The notes beneath the pieces are model-generated. The model saw only the letters and a program-made list of their open reading frames with translations, was not told the DNA's origin and searched no databases. A stretch of 64,000 nt of DNA from Proteobacteria bacterium UBA981 (GTDB taxonomy: Bacteria > Pseudomonadota > Gammaproteobacteria > Ga0077536), in assembly GCA_002292285.1 (NCBI GenBank), contig DBBP01000008.1, forward strand, positions 1-64,000, read 5' to 3'. This document shows, piece after piece, positions 44,136-53,638 of the stretch. The first letter of the stretch is position 1. The number at the start of each line of letters is the position of its first letter. Made by a program: the position numbers and the translations under genes.

Positions 44136-44798
44136 TCACGCTGCTTTGAGATTGCCGCAATCAGCAGCAAAAGTGAGCGGCGCTCCCGTTTGCGCTTGCA
44201 ACTCGTCACGCCCAAGACCCTCGACCATCGCAACCACCACGAGTCCCTCGGGGGTGATGTCGATGACGGCGAGATCAGAATAGACGCGCTTCACGCAGCC
44301 AACTCCGGTGAGTGGCAATGTGCAGCGGTCAACCACTTTTGGGGCGCCGTTTTTGCTCACGTGGCTTGAGAGTACAACCCATACCTGCTTGGCACCGGCG
44401 ACCAAATCCATCGCCCCGCCCACTGCCGGCGGGCGCGGACCGGGAATGTGCCAGTTGGCGATGTCACCGTTGGCGGCGACTTCGTACGCACCGAGTATGG
44501 AAATATCGATGTGGCCACCGCGAATCATGCCGAATGAATCAGCATGATGGAAAAAAGCGCCACCGGGCAGGATGCTCACGCCCTGCTTGCCGGCGTTTAT
44601 GAGATCCCAGTCCTCACTGCCTTCAGGCACTGCCGGTCCCATACCCAGCATGCCGTTCTCGGTGTGCAGGGTGAATTCGCGGTCGACGGGAATGTAATCG
44701 CCAACCAGCATGGGCATACCGATGCCAAGATTCACGTAGCTGCCGCCCGCAATATCATTGGCGACCCGCTGAGCTATGTCTGCTGCGGATAATTTCAT
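44136..44798 (-). CDS. 3-oxoacid CoA-transferase, subunit B
   Basis: A 220-residue beta subunit of a class I CoA-transferase. Seen: DIAQRVANDIAGGSYVNLGIGMPMLV, the catalytic glutamate region LHTENGMLGMGPA, and MDLVAGAKQVWVVLSSHVSK near the middle. It moves CoA from succinyl-CoA to acetoacetate or a related 3-oxoacid via a glutamyl-CoA thioester. Its ATG overlaps the stop of subunit A (ATGA), so the two are translated together. It can use acetoacetate from the HMG-CoA lyase. Confidence 0.93.
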   Translation of the reverse strand: MKLSAADIAQRVANDIAGGSYVNLGIGMPMLVGDYIPVDREFTLHTENGMLGMGPAVPEGSEDWDLINAGKQGVSILPGGAFFHHADSFGMIRGGHIDISILGAYEVAANGDIANWHIPGPRPPAVGGAMDLVAGAKQVWVVLSSHVSKNGAPKVVDRCTLPLTGVGCVKRVYSDLAVIDITPEGLVVVAMVEGLGRDELQAQTGAPLTFAADCGNLKAA

Positions 44799-45469
44799 GT
44801 CAGTTCTCCCACTTCGACCATGCGGTCAACAAATATCCCCGGGGTGATGACTTCCTCCGGGGGAATCATGTCGACGAACTGGCGCACCTCGACCAGCGTT
44901 GTGGATGCCGCTGTCGCCATCACCGGATTAAAGTTACGTGCCGTCTTGCTGTAAGTCAGGTTACCCCAGCGATCGCCGGCCGCCGCGTGGACGAGTGCGA
45001 CATCAGCTTTAATGCCGCGTTCCATAACGTATTGGCGGCCTTCAAATTCGCGTGTCTCCTTGCCTTCTGCGAGAAGCGTGCCGTAAGCCGTTGCGGTATA
45101 GAACGCAGGGATACCCGCGCCGCCGGCGCGGATACGTTCGGCCATCGTGCCTTGGGGCACAGTCTCGAGCTCAATTTCGCCAGCCGCATACAGGTCTTCG
45201 AATATTTTTGAGTCTGAAGAGCGCGGAAAGGTGCTGACCAATTTGCTGACGCAGCCTTCCTTGATCAATCTGCCAAGCCCGTAGTCGCCACCACCCGCGC
45301 CGTTACTCACGACCGTTAGATTACGCAGGCCCAGCGGACAGATGGCTTCGACCAGCCGTTCGGCAACACCGGCGTCGCCGAAGCCGCCGAGAAGAATGAT
45401 GGCTCCGTCTTTTAAATCAGGACAATCTGCAATCAGCGCTGCCATGTCCTTGACACGTTTATCGATCAT
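44795..45469 (-). CDS. 3-oxoacid CoA-transferase, subunit A
   Basis: A 224-residue alpha subunit of the class I CoA-transferase. The start is ATG 45469 (MIDKRVKDMAALIADC); the upstream frame is open by 27 codons but not family-like. Seen: DGAIILLGGFGDAGVAERLVEAI, LTVVSNGAGGGDYGLGRLI, the LETVPQGTMAERIRAGG segment and GIPAFYTATAYGT. GAGAGATTTC is the likely ribosome binding site. Together with subunit B it forms the functional heteromer. The PTGR-like reductase upstream is on the same strand about 190 bases away. Confidence 0.92.
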   Translation of the reverse strand: MIDKRVKDMAALIADCPDLKDGAIILLGGFGDAGVAERLVEAICPLGLRNLTVVSNGAGGGDYGLGRLIKEGCVSKLVSTFPRSSDSKIFEDLYAAGEIELETVPQGTMAERIRAGGAGIPAFYTATAYGTLLAEGKETREFEGRQYVMERGIKADVALVHAAAGDRWGNLTYSKTARNFNPVMATAASTTLVEVRQFVDMIPPEEVITPGIFVDRMVEVGELT

Positions 45470-45660
45470 GAAATCTCTCGTCGTTTCGTTGTGGTTGAGG
45501 TTGTGCTCAGCATCCGGAACGGGCCCGTTTAGAGGTCCCAAAGTCCGCACCGATTATGACAAACTCGGTGCGAGTTCGACACCGTACTCCGGCGCTAATT
45601 CTCACTCGCGCGGCGAGCGTCGGCTAGCGCGTGAGTTTTACCGGTATTGCTCCACTCGCT

Positions 45661-46701
45661 TCAAGCAGTTTCATGCGCACTGTCGTCGATCATGGCTATC
45701 AATGTGCCATTGTTGGAGCCGTCGAACAGGGCCGAGAAAATGTCAGGTAGTTGTTCGAAACCGCCGCGTACATCCTCGCGATAATGGAGTTCGCCGGCGT
45801 CCATCCAGATTCTGAGATCGGCGATCGCCTGGCCGAACTGGGCAGCGTAATTGCTACACAGGAACCCCTGCATGGTGATGCTGCCGTAAATCAGTCGCAT
45901 CATATTGCGCGGCCCTTCGGCCTGTTCTTCGGTTTCATAGCTCGATATTTGCCCGCACAGCACAATCCGTCCGCCATTTGCCATGTTGTTGACGGCTGCT
46001 TGCAAGATATCGCCCCCGACATTGTCGTAGTAAACATCGATACCCTTCGGGCACAGCGCGGCCAGGCGTTCTTCGACATTTTCTGTTTTGTAGTCGATGG
46101 CGGCATCTATACCGCATTGTTCGGTTAACCAGGCGCACTTTGCCGCGCCGCCTGCGATGCCGATCACGCGCATGCCCTTGATACGTCCGATCTGAGCTGC
46201 CGTCGACCCGGTTGACCCGGCGGCCCCCGAGACGACCAGGGTTTGCCCGCTTTGCGCCTGGCCGACCTCGAGCAAGCCAAAATAGCCGGTCAGCGGATTG
46301 AGGCCGTAACGACCCAAACTATCAATGAAACTAACGCCCTCCGCGAGCGGGCTGACGGGCAGGAAGCCGGTGGTGTTGATGAGCGCGTAATCCTGCCAGC
46401 TGCCAAGCGTGAAAACGCGTGAACCAACCGGGAACTTCGGGTCGCCGGAGGCCACCACGCGCCCCACTGCCGGCGCCAGCACGGGCTCGCCAAGCGGCAC
46501 CGATGGGTACAGACTGTTACCTGGAGCGTCCATCCAGTTGCGCATGGTGGGTGCGCACAGAAAGGCGACGTATCGAACCAGAATCTCGCCAGCGGCGGGC
46601 TCGGTTTCTGGCATTTCGATTTCACGCAACTCGAAATCCCCTTCAGCCAGCGCACCTTGCGGGCGTCGTTTGAGTAACCATTGGCGGTTCGTCAATGTCA
46701 T
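45661..46701 (-). CDS. NADP-dependent MDR reductase, PTGR/CurA-like
   Basis: A 346-residue medium-chain reductase of the leukotriene B4 12-hydroxydehydrogenase type. Seen: NRQWLLKRRPQGALAEGDFEL at the N-terminus, FLCAPTMRNWMD, NPLTGYFGLLEVGQAQSGQTL, VSGAAGSTGSTAAQIG with the nucleotide glycines, and VYYDNVGGDILQ. GGAG seven bases before ATG 46701 sets the start. Such enzymes reduce the double bond of alpha,beta-unsaturated ketones or enals. It is divergent from the flavin monooxygenase at 46811. Confidence 0.92.
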   Translation of the reverse strand: MTLTNRQWLLKRRPQGALAEGDFELREIEMPETEPAAGEILVRYVAFLCAPTMRNWMDAPGNSLYPSVPLGEPVLAPAVGRVVASGDPKFPVGSRVFTLGSWQDYALINTTGFLPVSPLAEGVSFIDSLGRYGLNPLTGYFGLLEVGQAQSGQTLVVSGAAGSTGSTAAQIGRIKGMRVIGIAGGAAKCAWLTEQCGIDAAIDYKTENVEERLAALCPKGIDVYYDNVGGDILQAAVNNMANGGRIVLCGQISSYETEEQAEGPRNMMRLIYGSITMQGFLCSNYAAQFGQAIADLRIWMDAGELHYREDVRGGFEQLPDIFSALFDGSNNGTLIAMIDDSAHETA

Positions 46702-46810
46702 CGTCGTGCTCCAGTCAGCTAAAAACTGCCGCACAGATTCGCTGCAATGGCAGTGCTAACGCAAGGGCTGCTACCATCAGCGCATAGTTAGTATTTTCGA
46801 GGGGAAAACC

Positions 46811-48298
46811 ATGTCGGCCAATTCATCTGCACATCACCGCGTCGTTATTGTGGGCGCGGGTTCCGGCGGTCTGTGTATGGGCATGCAGCTCAGGAAAGCC
46901 GAAATGGACGATTTCGTCATCCTCGAAAAAGGTAATGGCGTCGGCGGTACCTGGTATCACAACAGCTATCCGGGCGCCGAGTGCGACGTGCAATCGCATC
47001 TGTATTCCTTCTCGTTTGAGCCCAAGCTGGATTGGAGTCAGCCTTTTGCCGGCCAGGCCGAGATTCTTGAATATCTGAATCACTGTGCTGATAAATACAA
47101 TTTACGTCCCAACATCCGTTTCGATACTAAAGTAGAAGCGACCACCTGGAGTGACGACGACGGTCATTGGACGGTCACCACTGCAGACGGCTCAATCCTG
47201 ACCGCAGATGTCGTCGTCTCAGCCATCGGTATGTTCAATAACATCGTGTGGCCGAAGATTGACGGGATGGATGAGTTCAAGGGTGACTCATTTCATTCAG
47301 CGCGCTGGAACCACGACATTGATTTAACTGGCAAACGGGTCGGGGTTATCGGGATTGCAGCGAGTGCGATTCAATTCGTGCCGCAAATCGCCAAAACCGC
47401 GGGCCAGCTGCATCTGTATCAACGTACGGCCAACTGGGTTGTGCCGAAAGCCAATACGCCGTATCCGGCCGAGCAGTTACAGCATTTCCGCGATAACCCA
47501 GCAGCTGTGAAGCAGAGTCGCGACGATATTTACGACACCTGGAACACGCTGTGTACCTTTCAGCAAACCGACGTGTTGGCCGCTATCGAAAAGCAGGGTA
47601 TGGACCGCATCGCCGAGGTATTTGATCCTGAAACCCGCGAAAAGCTCACGCCACATCATCCGTTCGGCTGTAAAAGACCATTGTTTTCAGATGTTTACTA
47701 CCCGATATTCAATCAGGGCAACGTCAATTTAATTACGACCGATATTGAGCGAGTTTCGGACCGCGGCGTGGTCACCAGCGATGGTGAATGCCATGACATT
47801 GACGTGTTGATTTATTCCACTGGCTTTGAAACGACCACCTACCTGAACGCTATCGATGTCACCGGTCGTGAAGGCCGCACCTTACGCGAGGCGTGGGATG
47901 ACGGTGCGCAGGCGTACCTGGGTATTACGACCAGCGGATTTCCTAATTTGTTCATGCTTTACGGCCCGAACACGAATCAGGGCTGCATCCTGTTCATGCT
48001 CGAACGTCAGGTCGACTACATTTTGCGCCAGCTCGAGCGTCTCGATAAGGAGCAATTGGCCTGGATTGACGTTCGTGAGGACGTGATGGGTAAGTTCAAC
48101 GATCAGTTGCAGAAGGACATCAAAGCCGTCTCGGTCTGGCAAGCAGCCTGTGGTAATGATTTCTATTACCGGGCGGGGGCCTCTGGGCGTCTGGTAACGC
48201 AATGGCCGCTTTCGATGGATGACTTTACCGATCGGATTACGGCCTCGGATGAGCACGTTTTCGAGGCCCAATCCCGCCCACAGGCAAGTGCTGGCTAA
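46811..48298 (+). CDS. Flavin-containing/Baeyer-Villiger-type monooxygenase
   Basis: A 495-residue FAD/NADPH monooxygenase. Motifs in order: VVIVGAGSGGLCMG (FAD), GVGGTWYHNSYPGAECDV, FKGDSFHSARWNHD, which follows the FxGxxxHxxxW fingerprint of Baeyer-Villiger enzymes, and GVIGIAASAIQFVPQIA (NADPH). Such enzymes insert oxygen next to a ketone or hydroxylate. GAGGGGAAAACC precedes the ATG. Its C-terminal half closely resembles the partial gene at the window end (YGPNTNxGxILFMxE), so the two are probably paralogues. Confidence 0.92.
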   Translation: MSANSSAHHRVVIVGAGSGGLCMGMQLRKAEMDDFVILEKGNGVGGTWYHNSYPGAECDVQSHLYSFSFEPKLDWSQPFAGQAEILEYLNHCADKYNLRPNIRFDTKVEATTWSDDDGHWTVTTADGSILTADVVVSAIGMFNNIVWPKIDGMDEFKGDSFHSARWNHDIDLTGKRVGVIGIAASAIQFVPQIAKTAGQLHLYQRTANWVVPKANTPYPAEQLQHFRDNPAAVKQSRDDIYDTWNTLCTFQQTDVLAAIEKQGMDRIAEVFDPETREKLTPHHPFGCKRPLFSDVYYPIFNQGNVNLITTDIERVSDRGVVTSDGECHDIDVLIYSTGFETTTYLNAIDVTGREGRTLREAWDDGAQAYLGITTSGFPNLFMLYGPNTNQGCILFMLERQVDYILRQLERLDKEQLAWIDVREDVMGKFNDQLQKDIKAVSVWQAACGNDFYYRAGASGRLVTQWPLSMDDFTDRITASDEHVFEAQSRPQASAG

Positions 48299-48525
48299 AT
48301 CGGATTCGCGAGTGCACTCGGCTCGGTCCTTTGACGAGCGCTTGCCGCGCACGTGTCGGAAGCAGGCAGAAAGCGATCGGCCTGGGGCCGGGCGGATTCA
48401 AACGACGGCGCGCCGATGACTCGCGCTGTCGTTCTGCTGCACTCGAAGTCAGGCGCATCGGACCGCCGAGTAAAGAACGAGATAGCACCTGAAAGAATCA
48501 ATTTCGGCCGCGCTCAATGGCCAAT

Positions 48526-48539
48526 TTTTCTTAAGAAAA
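48526..48539. repeat. 14-bp A+T palindrome upstream of acuI
   Basis: TTTTCTTAAGAAAA, a perfect palindrome, lies at the left edge of an A+T-rich leader of the AcuI-like gene. It is directly followed by GTCTATTTAA (48541-48550), whose inverse complement stands at 49625-49634 after the gene. It may be an operator or a boundary of a transferred piece. Confidence 0.35.
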
Positions 48540-48594
48540 TGTCTATTTAAGTTTATATTTATCAGTAAATTAAAGAATAAATCGGAGAAAATAC

Positions 48595-49590
48595 GTGAGC
48601 AACAGCTTCAACGCAATAGTGGCCGACAAGGGCGCGGACGGGGGATTTTCAGCGGGACTTAAGTCGATCACTGTCAGCGATTTGCCGGATGAGGCTGTGT
48701 TGGTCGATGTCGAGTATTCCACGGTGAACTACAAAGATGGTCTGGCGGTTACGAACGCGGCACCGATCGTCACCAAGTTCCCGCTGGTTTGCGGGATCGA
48801 TTTGGCAGGCACGGTTGCTGAGTCAAGCAGTCCTGCGTGGCAGGTGGGCGACAAGGTGCTCGCAAACGGCTATGGCCTGTCTGAGCGCCACTCGGGAGCT
48901 TATAGCCAGAAGCAACGCGTTAACCCGGACTTTTTGGTGCGCGTCCCGGCCGCTTTCACGACCGAACACACCATGGCTCTGGGTACGGCGGGCTATACGG
49001 CCATGTTGGCAGTCAACGCGATCCGCGATTACGGCGTTAAGCCTGGCGATGGCCCGGTACTCGTCACTGGCAGTGCCGGTGGTGTCGGTTCGGTTGCGAT
49101 TTTGCTGCTCGCCAAACTGGGCTACGAGGTCACCGCGAGTACGGGGCGTCCGCAGACTGCAGACTATTTGCGTTCTCTTGGCGCCACCAATGTCGTCGCC
49201 CGCGACGATTTGGCGCGCAAGAGTAAACCGTTGGAAAAAGAGATATTCGCAGCAGCAGTCGATAGCGTTGGGTCGAGCACTCTGGCAACGACGCTGGCCC
49301 AGTTGCGCTACAACGGCGTCGTGGCAGCCTGTGGATTGGCTGGCGGTGCTGATTTGCCAGCGACGGTGATGCCGTTTCTGCTGCGCAACGCCTGCTTGCA
49401 GGGGATAGATTCAGTGATGGCACCAATGGCAGCACGGCAGCGAGCCTGGAACGATCTTGCTGAGCTACTTGATCCCGCTCTGCTTAAGGACGTCTACGTC
49501 GTCGAGCCGCTCGCGCGGGTCCCCGAGTTATGCGCTTCTATCCTGCGCGGAGAGATTAAGGGACGGGTCGTAATCGACGTTAATGCCTGA
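48595..49590 (+). CDS. acuI: Acryloyl-CoA reductase AcuI-like (YhdH/YhfP MDR family)
   Basis: A 331-residue reductase starting at GTG, with GGAG nine bases upstream. The whole sequence follows the AcuI/YhdH family: DVEYSTVNYKDGLAVT, VCGIDLAGTVAESS, MALGTAGYTAMLAVNAI, GPVLVTGSAGGVGSVAILLLAKLGYEV (NADPH), and PFLLRNACLQGIDSVM. AcuI reduces toxic acryloyl-CoA to propionyl-CoA, for example in DMSP breakdown or the 3-hydroxypropionate route; no DMSP lyase is in the window. Both sides of the gene are unusually A+T-rich compared with neighbours. The exact substrate should be taken as likely, not proven. Confidence 0.85.
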   Translation: MSNSFNAIVADKGADGGFSAGLKSITVSDLPDEAVLVDVEYSTVNYKDGLAVTNAAPIVTKFPLVCGIDLAGTVAESSSPAWQVGDKVLANGYGLSERHSGAYSQKQRVNPDFLVRVPAAFTTEHTMALGTAGYTAMLAVNAIRDYGVKPGDGPVLVTGSAGGVGSVAILLLAKLGYEVTASTGRPQTADYLRSLGATNVVARDDLARKSKPLEKEIFAAAVDSVGSSTLATTLAQLRYNGVVAACGLAGGADLPATVMPFLLRNACLQGIDSVMAPMAARQRAWNDLAELLDPALLKDVYVVEPLARVPELCASILRGEIKGRVVIDVNA

Positions 49591-50109
49591 TTCGGAACGC
49601 TTTGCGCGACGTCTATTATTTACATTAAATAGACCACATAACTATATATAAACAAAGTAATAATTAATATAGATATAACATTAACCTGAGCTTTTTTCAG
49701 CCGCACAGGAGACGTTTGCCAAGCGTCTGGACAGGCGTGATTTGTGTCCCGGGGACCAACCTGGGTCACGCAACTTACCTGCGTCAGCACAAGCTACGCA
49801 GTTGAGCATCACGCGTTTAAAGCGATCGCGATGCGCAAACGTTTAGTCGAATCAAACAGTGTGCTGCAGGCCTCGGCAGGCCCAAGTCGCTATGAGCTGA
49901 ATCCAGACGCCGGCAAACGCTTGTGCGGACGCAGTGGAAGAGCTCTGCGCCGGCGACGCGACATCGGCGCCCAGCTCACGGGTGCCCGCGCTGCAGGGTG
50001 CGATTAGCAACGCCCCATTGGGCTATAATCCGCCGCCTGAATCTGACCGTGCGATCGTTGCCAACGCGACCGACGGTAGCCACTAAACAGTAACTATAAG
50101 GACAGTTTC
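49591..50109. other. Gap (519 bases) with A+T-rich island, no gene recognised
   Basis: The first 100 bases contain a run of A and T unlike the rest of the window (about 49611-49690), including the hairpin GTCTATT...AATAGAC. An 87-codon frame at 49744-50007 is rich in Arg and Cys, lacks a family pattern and is rejected. Confidence 0.5.
49611..49634. terminator. A+T-rich stem-loop after acuI
   Basis: GTCTATT (49611-49617) and AATAGAC (49628-49634) form a 7-bp stem with a 10-base loop about 20 bases after the acuI stop. A weak intrinsic terminator is possible on either strand. Confidence 0.3.
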
Positions 50110-52212
50110 ATGGGAGACGTAGTCAGCTATAGCCGCGAGGGCGAGATCGCCTACATCACGGTTAATAATCCGCCGGTCAACGCCTTGTCACTACCTGTAC
50201 GTCAGGGATTACAGCAGTCATTTCAAAAATTCGCCGCCGACGCTGAGGCTAAAGCCGCGATCCTGATTTGCGATGGACGCACCTTCATTGCCGGGGCTGA
50301 CATTACTGAATTTGGTAAACCACCCGAAGACCCGTGGCTACCGAAAGTCATCGCAGAGATGGAAGCATGCGAGAAAATCACCATTGCCGCGATTCACGGC
50401 ACCGCGCTTGGCGGTGGCCTTGAGACGGCGATGGGTTGCCATTACCGCTGTGCGGTTCCTGCCGCCAAAGTGGGTCTCCCTGAGGTTACGCTGGGCCTGT
50501 TGCCGGGCGCCACGGGAACGCAGCGTCTGCCTCGCCTGATCGGGCCAAAAGCCGCCCTCGATGCGATGATTAGCGGTAAGCCCTTGCCTGCCGGTAAGGC
50601 GCATCAGGCCGGCGCAGTCGATGAAATTGTCGAGGGTGACCTAAAGGCTGGCGCAACAGCTTACGCCAAGCGCTTGCTGAGCGAGGGGGCTAAACCTCGA
50701 CGTATCAGCGAGATGGACGTCGATAAGAGCGAAATCGACCAGCATTTCTTCGCGGAATACCGCAATGGCATGGCGCGCGCCACACGGGGCTTTTTCGCAC
50801 CCGAGCAAATTCTGAAGTGCGTCGAAGCCTCTGTAACGGTGCCTTACGCTGACGCGGTAAAACGTGAAAACGAGCTGTTTATGGAATGCATGATGTCCAC
50901 ACATTCCGCCGCGCAGCGCCATCTGTTTTTCGCCGAACGTGCGTGCACCAAAGTCCCGGACGTGCCGTCCAATACGCCGATGCGCGATATCAAGAAAGTT
51001 GCCGTTCTGGGTGGTGGCACCATGGGTGGCGGCATCGCGATGAACTTCGCCAATGCCGGCTTGCAGGTGGTGCTGAAGGAAATTAACACCGAAGCGCTCG
51101 AGCGCGGCCTTGGGATTATCCGCAAAAACTACGAGAACACCGTCGCGAAGGGCCGCATGACGCCTGAGCAACTGGACGAGTGCATGGCTTTAATCACCGG
51201 CGCGATTGAGTACGACGGCATCAGCGATTGCGATCTGATAGTCGAGGCGGTGTTCGAAAACATGGCTCTGAAGAAAGAGATCTTCGCCGAACTCGACAAA
51301 GTGGCGAAAAAAGGCGCGATTCTGGCCAGCAACACTTCAACATTGGATATCGACGAAATCGCAGCCGTGACCTCGCGCCCGCAGGACGTGATCGGTTGGC
51401 ATTTCTTCGCGCCGGCCAACGTCATGACCCTGCTCGAGCTGGTGCGCGGCAAAGAAACTGCCAAAGACGTGATTGCCACGTCGATGGCAATGGCCAAAAC
51501 CATCCGCAAAACCGCAGTTCTGGTTGGGGTGTGTTTCGGCTTCGTTGGTAATCGTATGTTCTTCCCCTACATCAGCGAAGCGCAACAGATGATTCTCGAA
51601 GGCGTGCCAGCCGAGCGCATCGATCAAGTCGCTTTCGATTGGGGTATGGCGATGGGGCCGAATGGCGTCTCGGATTTATCCGGCCTCGATGTACTCGACA
51701 AGGTTAATTCCGAATGGAAAGACCGTCCCGAGGACCCGGCGTTATGGATTGTGGTGCGTAAACTTGTCGAAATCGGCCGTTTCGGTCAGAAAACGGGCAA
51801 GGGCATCTATAACTATGCCGGGCGCAGCCCGGTGCCGGACCCGGAAGTGACAGCGATCGCAAAAGCCGAAGCCGAGCGTCTCGGCGTAGCGCAACTTGAG
51901 AACGTTAGCGATGAAGAGATTATCGAACGTCTGATGTTCTCGATGATTAACGAAGGCGCGTTGATTCTGGAGGAGGGCATCGCTTCTCGCCCCAGTGACA
52001 TCGATGTCGTTTTTGTGCACGGCTACGGCATGCCGCGTTACCGGGGTGGCCCCATGCACTACGGCGACGCAGTCGGCCTCGACAAAGTGGTCGCTGCAAT
52101 GGAGAAATACCGCAAGCGTTACGGTGATACCTACTGGAAACCAGCACCGCTGTTGGCCGAACTGGCGAAGTCCGGCAAAACGTTTGATCAATGGGCAGCC
52201 AGCAACGGTTAG
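50110..52212 (+). CDS. Bifunctional enoyl-CoA hydratase / 3-hydroxyacyl-CoA dehydrogenase (FadJ/peroxisomal MFE-like)
   Basis: A 700-residue beta-oxidation multienzyme. The N-terminal hydratase domain (1-190) has both catalytic glutamates, GGGLETAMGCHYR and LPEVTLGLLPGATGTQ. The dehydrogenase NAD site is KKVAVLGGGTMGGGIAMNFANAG (about 297-318), and the catalytic histidine is in VIGWHFFAPANVMTLLELV. C-terminal 3-hydroxyacyl-CoA dehydrogenase repeats follow (GYGMPRYRGGPMHY). No thiolase partner is nearby. AAGGACAGTTTC precedes the ATG. A 196-base gap holding a strong terminator separates it from the next gene. Confidence 0.94.
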   Translation: MGDVVSYSREGEIAYITVNNPPVNALSLPVRQGLQQSFQKFAADAEAKAAILICDGRTFIAGADITEFGKPPEDPWLPKVIAEMEACEKITIAAIHGTALGGGLETAMGCHYRCAVPAAKVGLPEVTLGLLPGATGTQRLPRLIGPKAALDAMISGKPLPAGKAHQAGAVDEIVEGDLKAGATAYAKRLLSEGAKPRRISEMDVDKSEIDQHFFAEYRNGMARATRGFFAPEQILKCVEASVTVPYADAVKRENELFMECMMSTHSAAQRHLFFAERACTKVPDVPSNTPMRDIKKVAVLGGGTMGGGIAMNFANAGLQVVLKEINTEALERGLGIIRKNYENTVAKGRMTPEQLDECMALITGAIEYDGISDCDLIVEAVFENMALKKEIFAELDKVAKKGAILASNTSTLDIDEIAAVTSRPQDVIGWHFFAPANVMTLLELVRGKETAKDVIATSMAMAKTIRKTAVLVGVCFGFVGNRMFFPYISEAQQMILEGVPAERIDQVAFDWGMAMGPNGVSDLSGLDVLDKVNSEWKDRPEDPALWIVVRKLVEIGRFGQKTGKGIYNYAGRSPVPDPEVTAIAKAEAERLGVAQLENVSDEEIIERLMFSMINEGALILEEGIASRPSDIDVVFVHGYGMPRYRGGPMHYGDAVGLDKVVAAMEKYRKRYGDTYWKPAPLLAELAKSGKTFDQWAASNG

Positions 52213-52300
52213 CTCGGAAAAATAGTGCGACGGCCGGGTATCTGGCCGCGGTACGATCGGCGTCTTTGCGGCTGCCGCTGCAAACAGCCGCAATCGAACC

Positions 52301-52330
52301 AATAAAGGGGTCTGTGACCCCTTTATTTTT
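52301..52330 (+). terminator. Strong intrinsic terminator
   Basis: AATAAAGGGGTC (52301-52312) pairs perfectly with GACCCCTTTATT (52316-52327) over a TGT loop, followed by TTTTT. The stem of 12 bp, 3-base loop and T run make a classic Rho-independent terminator for the FadJ-like gene; the same palindrome would also work on the reverse strand. Confidence 0.85.
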
Positions 52331-52408
52331 GCGCCTCGACCTCGTACTTTGAACGTCCCGGGCTGACTTGGCTGGCACCCGCTCCGACAGCGAAAATAGG
52401 AAACCTCA

Positions 52409-53638
52409 ATGGATAAGACAGAATTCTATGCCGATGCACGCACAGACATGACCGGCCCGCTGGCCGGCGTGCGGGTGGTCGAGGCGACCACGACCTGGGC
52501 CGGACCGATGGCCGGCTGCATGCTCGCCGACCTGGGCGCGAGCGTGATCAAGGTTGAACATCCGGCTGGCGAAGTCATTCGGCGTTTGCCGCCAATGTTG
52601 CCGGATAGCCATTTGTTTCTTGGCAACGAGATGGTCAACCGTAACAAGCGCAACGTGACCGTGGATTTGCACAAACCGGAGGGCGTGGAAGTCTTCCTGC
52701 GCCTGGCTGCCAGTGCGGACATCGTGATCGAGAACTTTCGTCCCGGCACCATGGATGCCTGGGGCGTCGGCTACGCGGCTGTAAAAGAGAAAAATCCGCG
52801 CACCGTGTATGTCTCGATCAGTGGCTATGGTCAGTTCGGCCCGCTGTCAGAGCGCGTTGGTTACGACCCCATCGCGCAGTTCTATTCCGGCTGGGCCGCG
52901 CAAAATGGAGAAATTGATGGCTTGCCTGTGAAGGCCGGCACCTTCTTATGCGACGACCTGGCGGGTGTCCACGGCGCGGTATCTGCGCTGGCAGCATTTC
53001 ACCACGCCAAAGAAACCGGCGAAGGCCAGCACGTCGATGTGGCCCTGGTCGATACAATCCAGTTCCAGAGCGATGGCTATCTGACTGCCGGCGCAACGGA
53101 CATGAAACTTGACCGCTGGGGTAGCCAATTCGCAATTGCTGCGCCCGTTAATCGCTACGCCTGCACGGATGGCCATGTTTATGCCGGGGTGCTGCTTGAC
53201 ACTCATTGGATGCGCCTGGCCGACATTATGGAGCGTCCGGATCTGAAGACCGACGAGCGCTATGCAACCAATATGGCGCGCGTGCAGCCGGGTAACCGCG
53301 AGGACGTCGACGGTTTTCTCGCTGATTGGTGTGCTGTACGGACCAGCGGTGAGGTGGAATCGATTTTCGAGGAAGCAGGACTACCCGCAACGCGGGTCAA
53401 TACGTTCGCGGAAGTTGCGAAAAAGCCACACACCCTGGCGCGCGATATGCTCCAGCAGACCGAACTTTCCGATGGTTCGGTCGTGCCGCTCACTGGGCCG
53501 GCCGCGAAATTTTCGCGCACACCGACCCGTATTCGTTCGGCAGCCGCACCGCTTGGAAAACATACCAGCGAGGTGTTGAAGGAGCTGGGTTACGCCGAGA
53601 GCGAGATTTACGCGTTGTCCGAGAAGCATATTGTTTAG
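52409..53638 (+). CDS. CaiB/BaiF (family III) CoA-transferase
   Basis: A 409-residue family III CoA-transferase. Seen: GPLAGVRVVEATTTWAGPMAG, MLADLGASVIKVEHPAGEVI, VIENFRPGTMDAWG, VSISGYGQFGPLSERVGYDP and FLCDDLAGVHGAVSALAAF; the Asp in CDDLAG is at the place of the nucleophilic aspartate. AGGAAACCTCA precedes the ATG. It starts after the strong terminator, so it has its own promoter. No close CoA-ester partner gene follows; the substrate is unknown. Confidence 0.9.
   Translation: MDKTEFYADARTDMTGPLAGVRVVEATTTWAGPMAGCMLADLGASVIKVEHPAGEVIRRLPPMLPDSHLFLGNEMVNRNKRNVTVDLHKPEGVEVFLRLAASADIVIENFRPGTMDAWGVGYAAVKEKNPRTVYVSISGYGQFGPLSERVGYDPIAQFYSGWAAQNGEIDGLPVKAGTFLCDDLAGVHGAVSALAAFHHAKETGEGQHVDVALVDTIQFQSDGYLTAGATDMKLDRWGSQFAIAAPVNRYACTDGHVYAGVLLDTHWMRLADIMERPDLKTDERYATNMARVQPGNREDVDGFLADWCAVRTSGEVESIFEEAGLPATRVNTFAEVAKKPHTLARDMLQQTELSDGSVVPLTGPAAKFSRTPTRIRSAAAPLGKHTSEVLKELGYAESEIYALSEKHIV

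Noticed and set aside
48309..48320. CGAGTGCACTCG palindrome after the flavin monooxygenase as a terminator or operator
   Set aside because: It has no loop and no T tract and is isolated; no regulator could be linked to it.
49744..50007. 87-codon rightward frame in the acuI-fadJ gap
   Set aside because: No ribosome binding site, Arg-rich random-looking composition and no family pattern.
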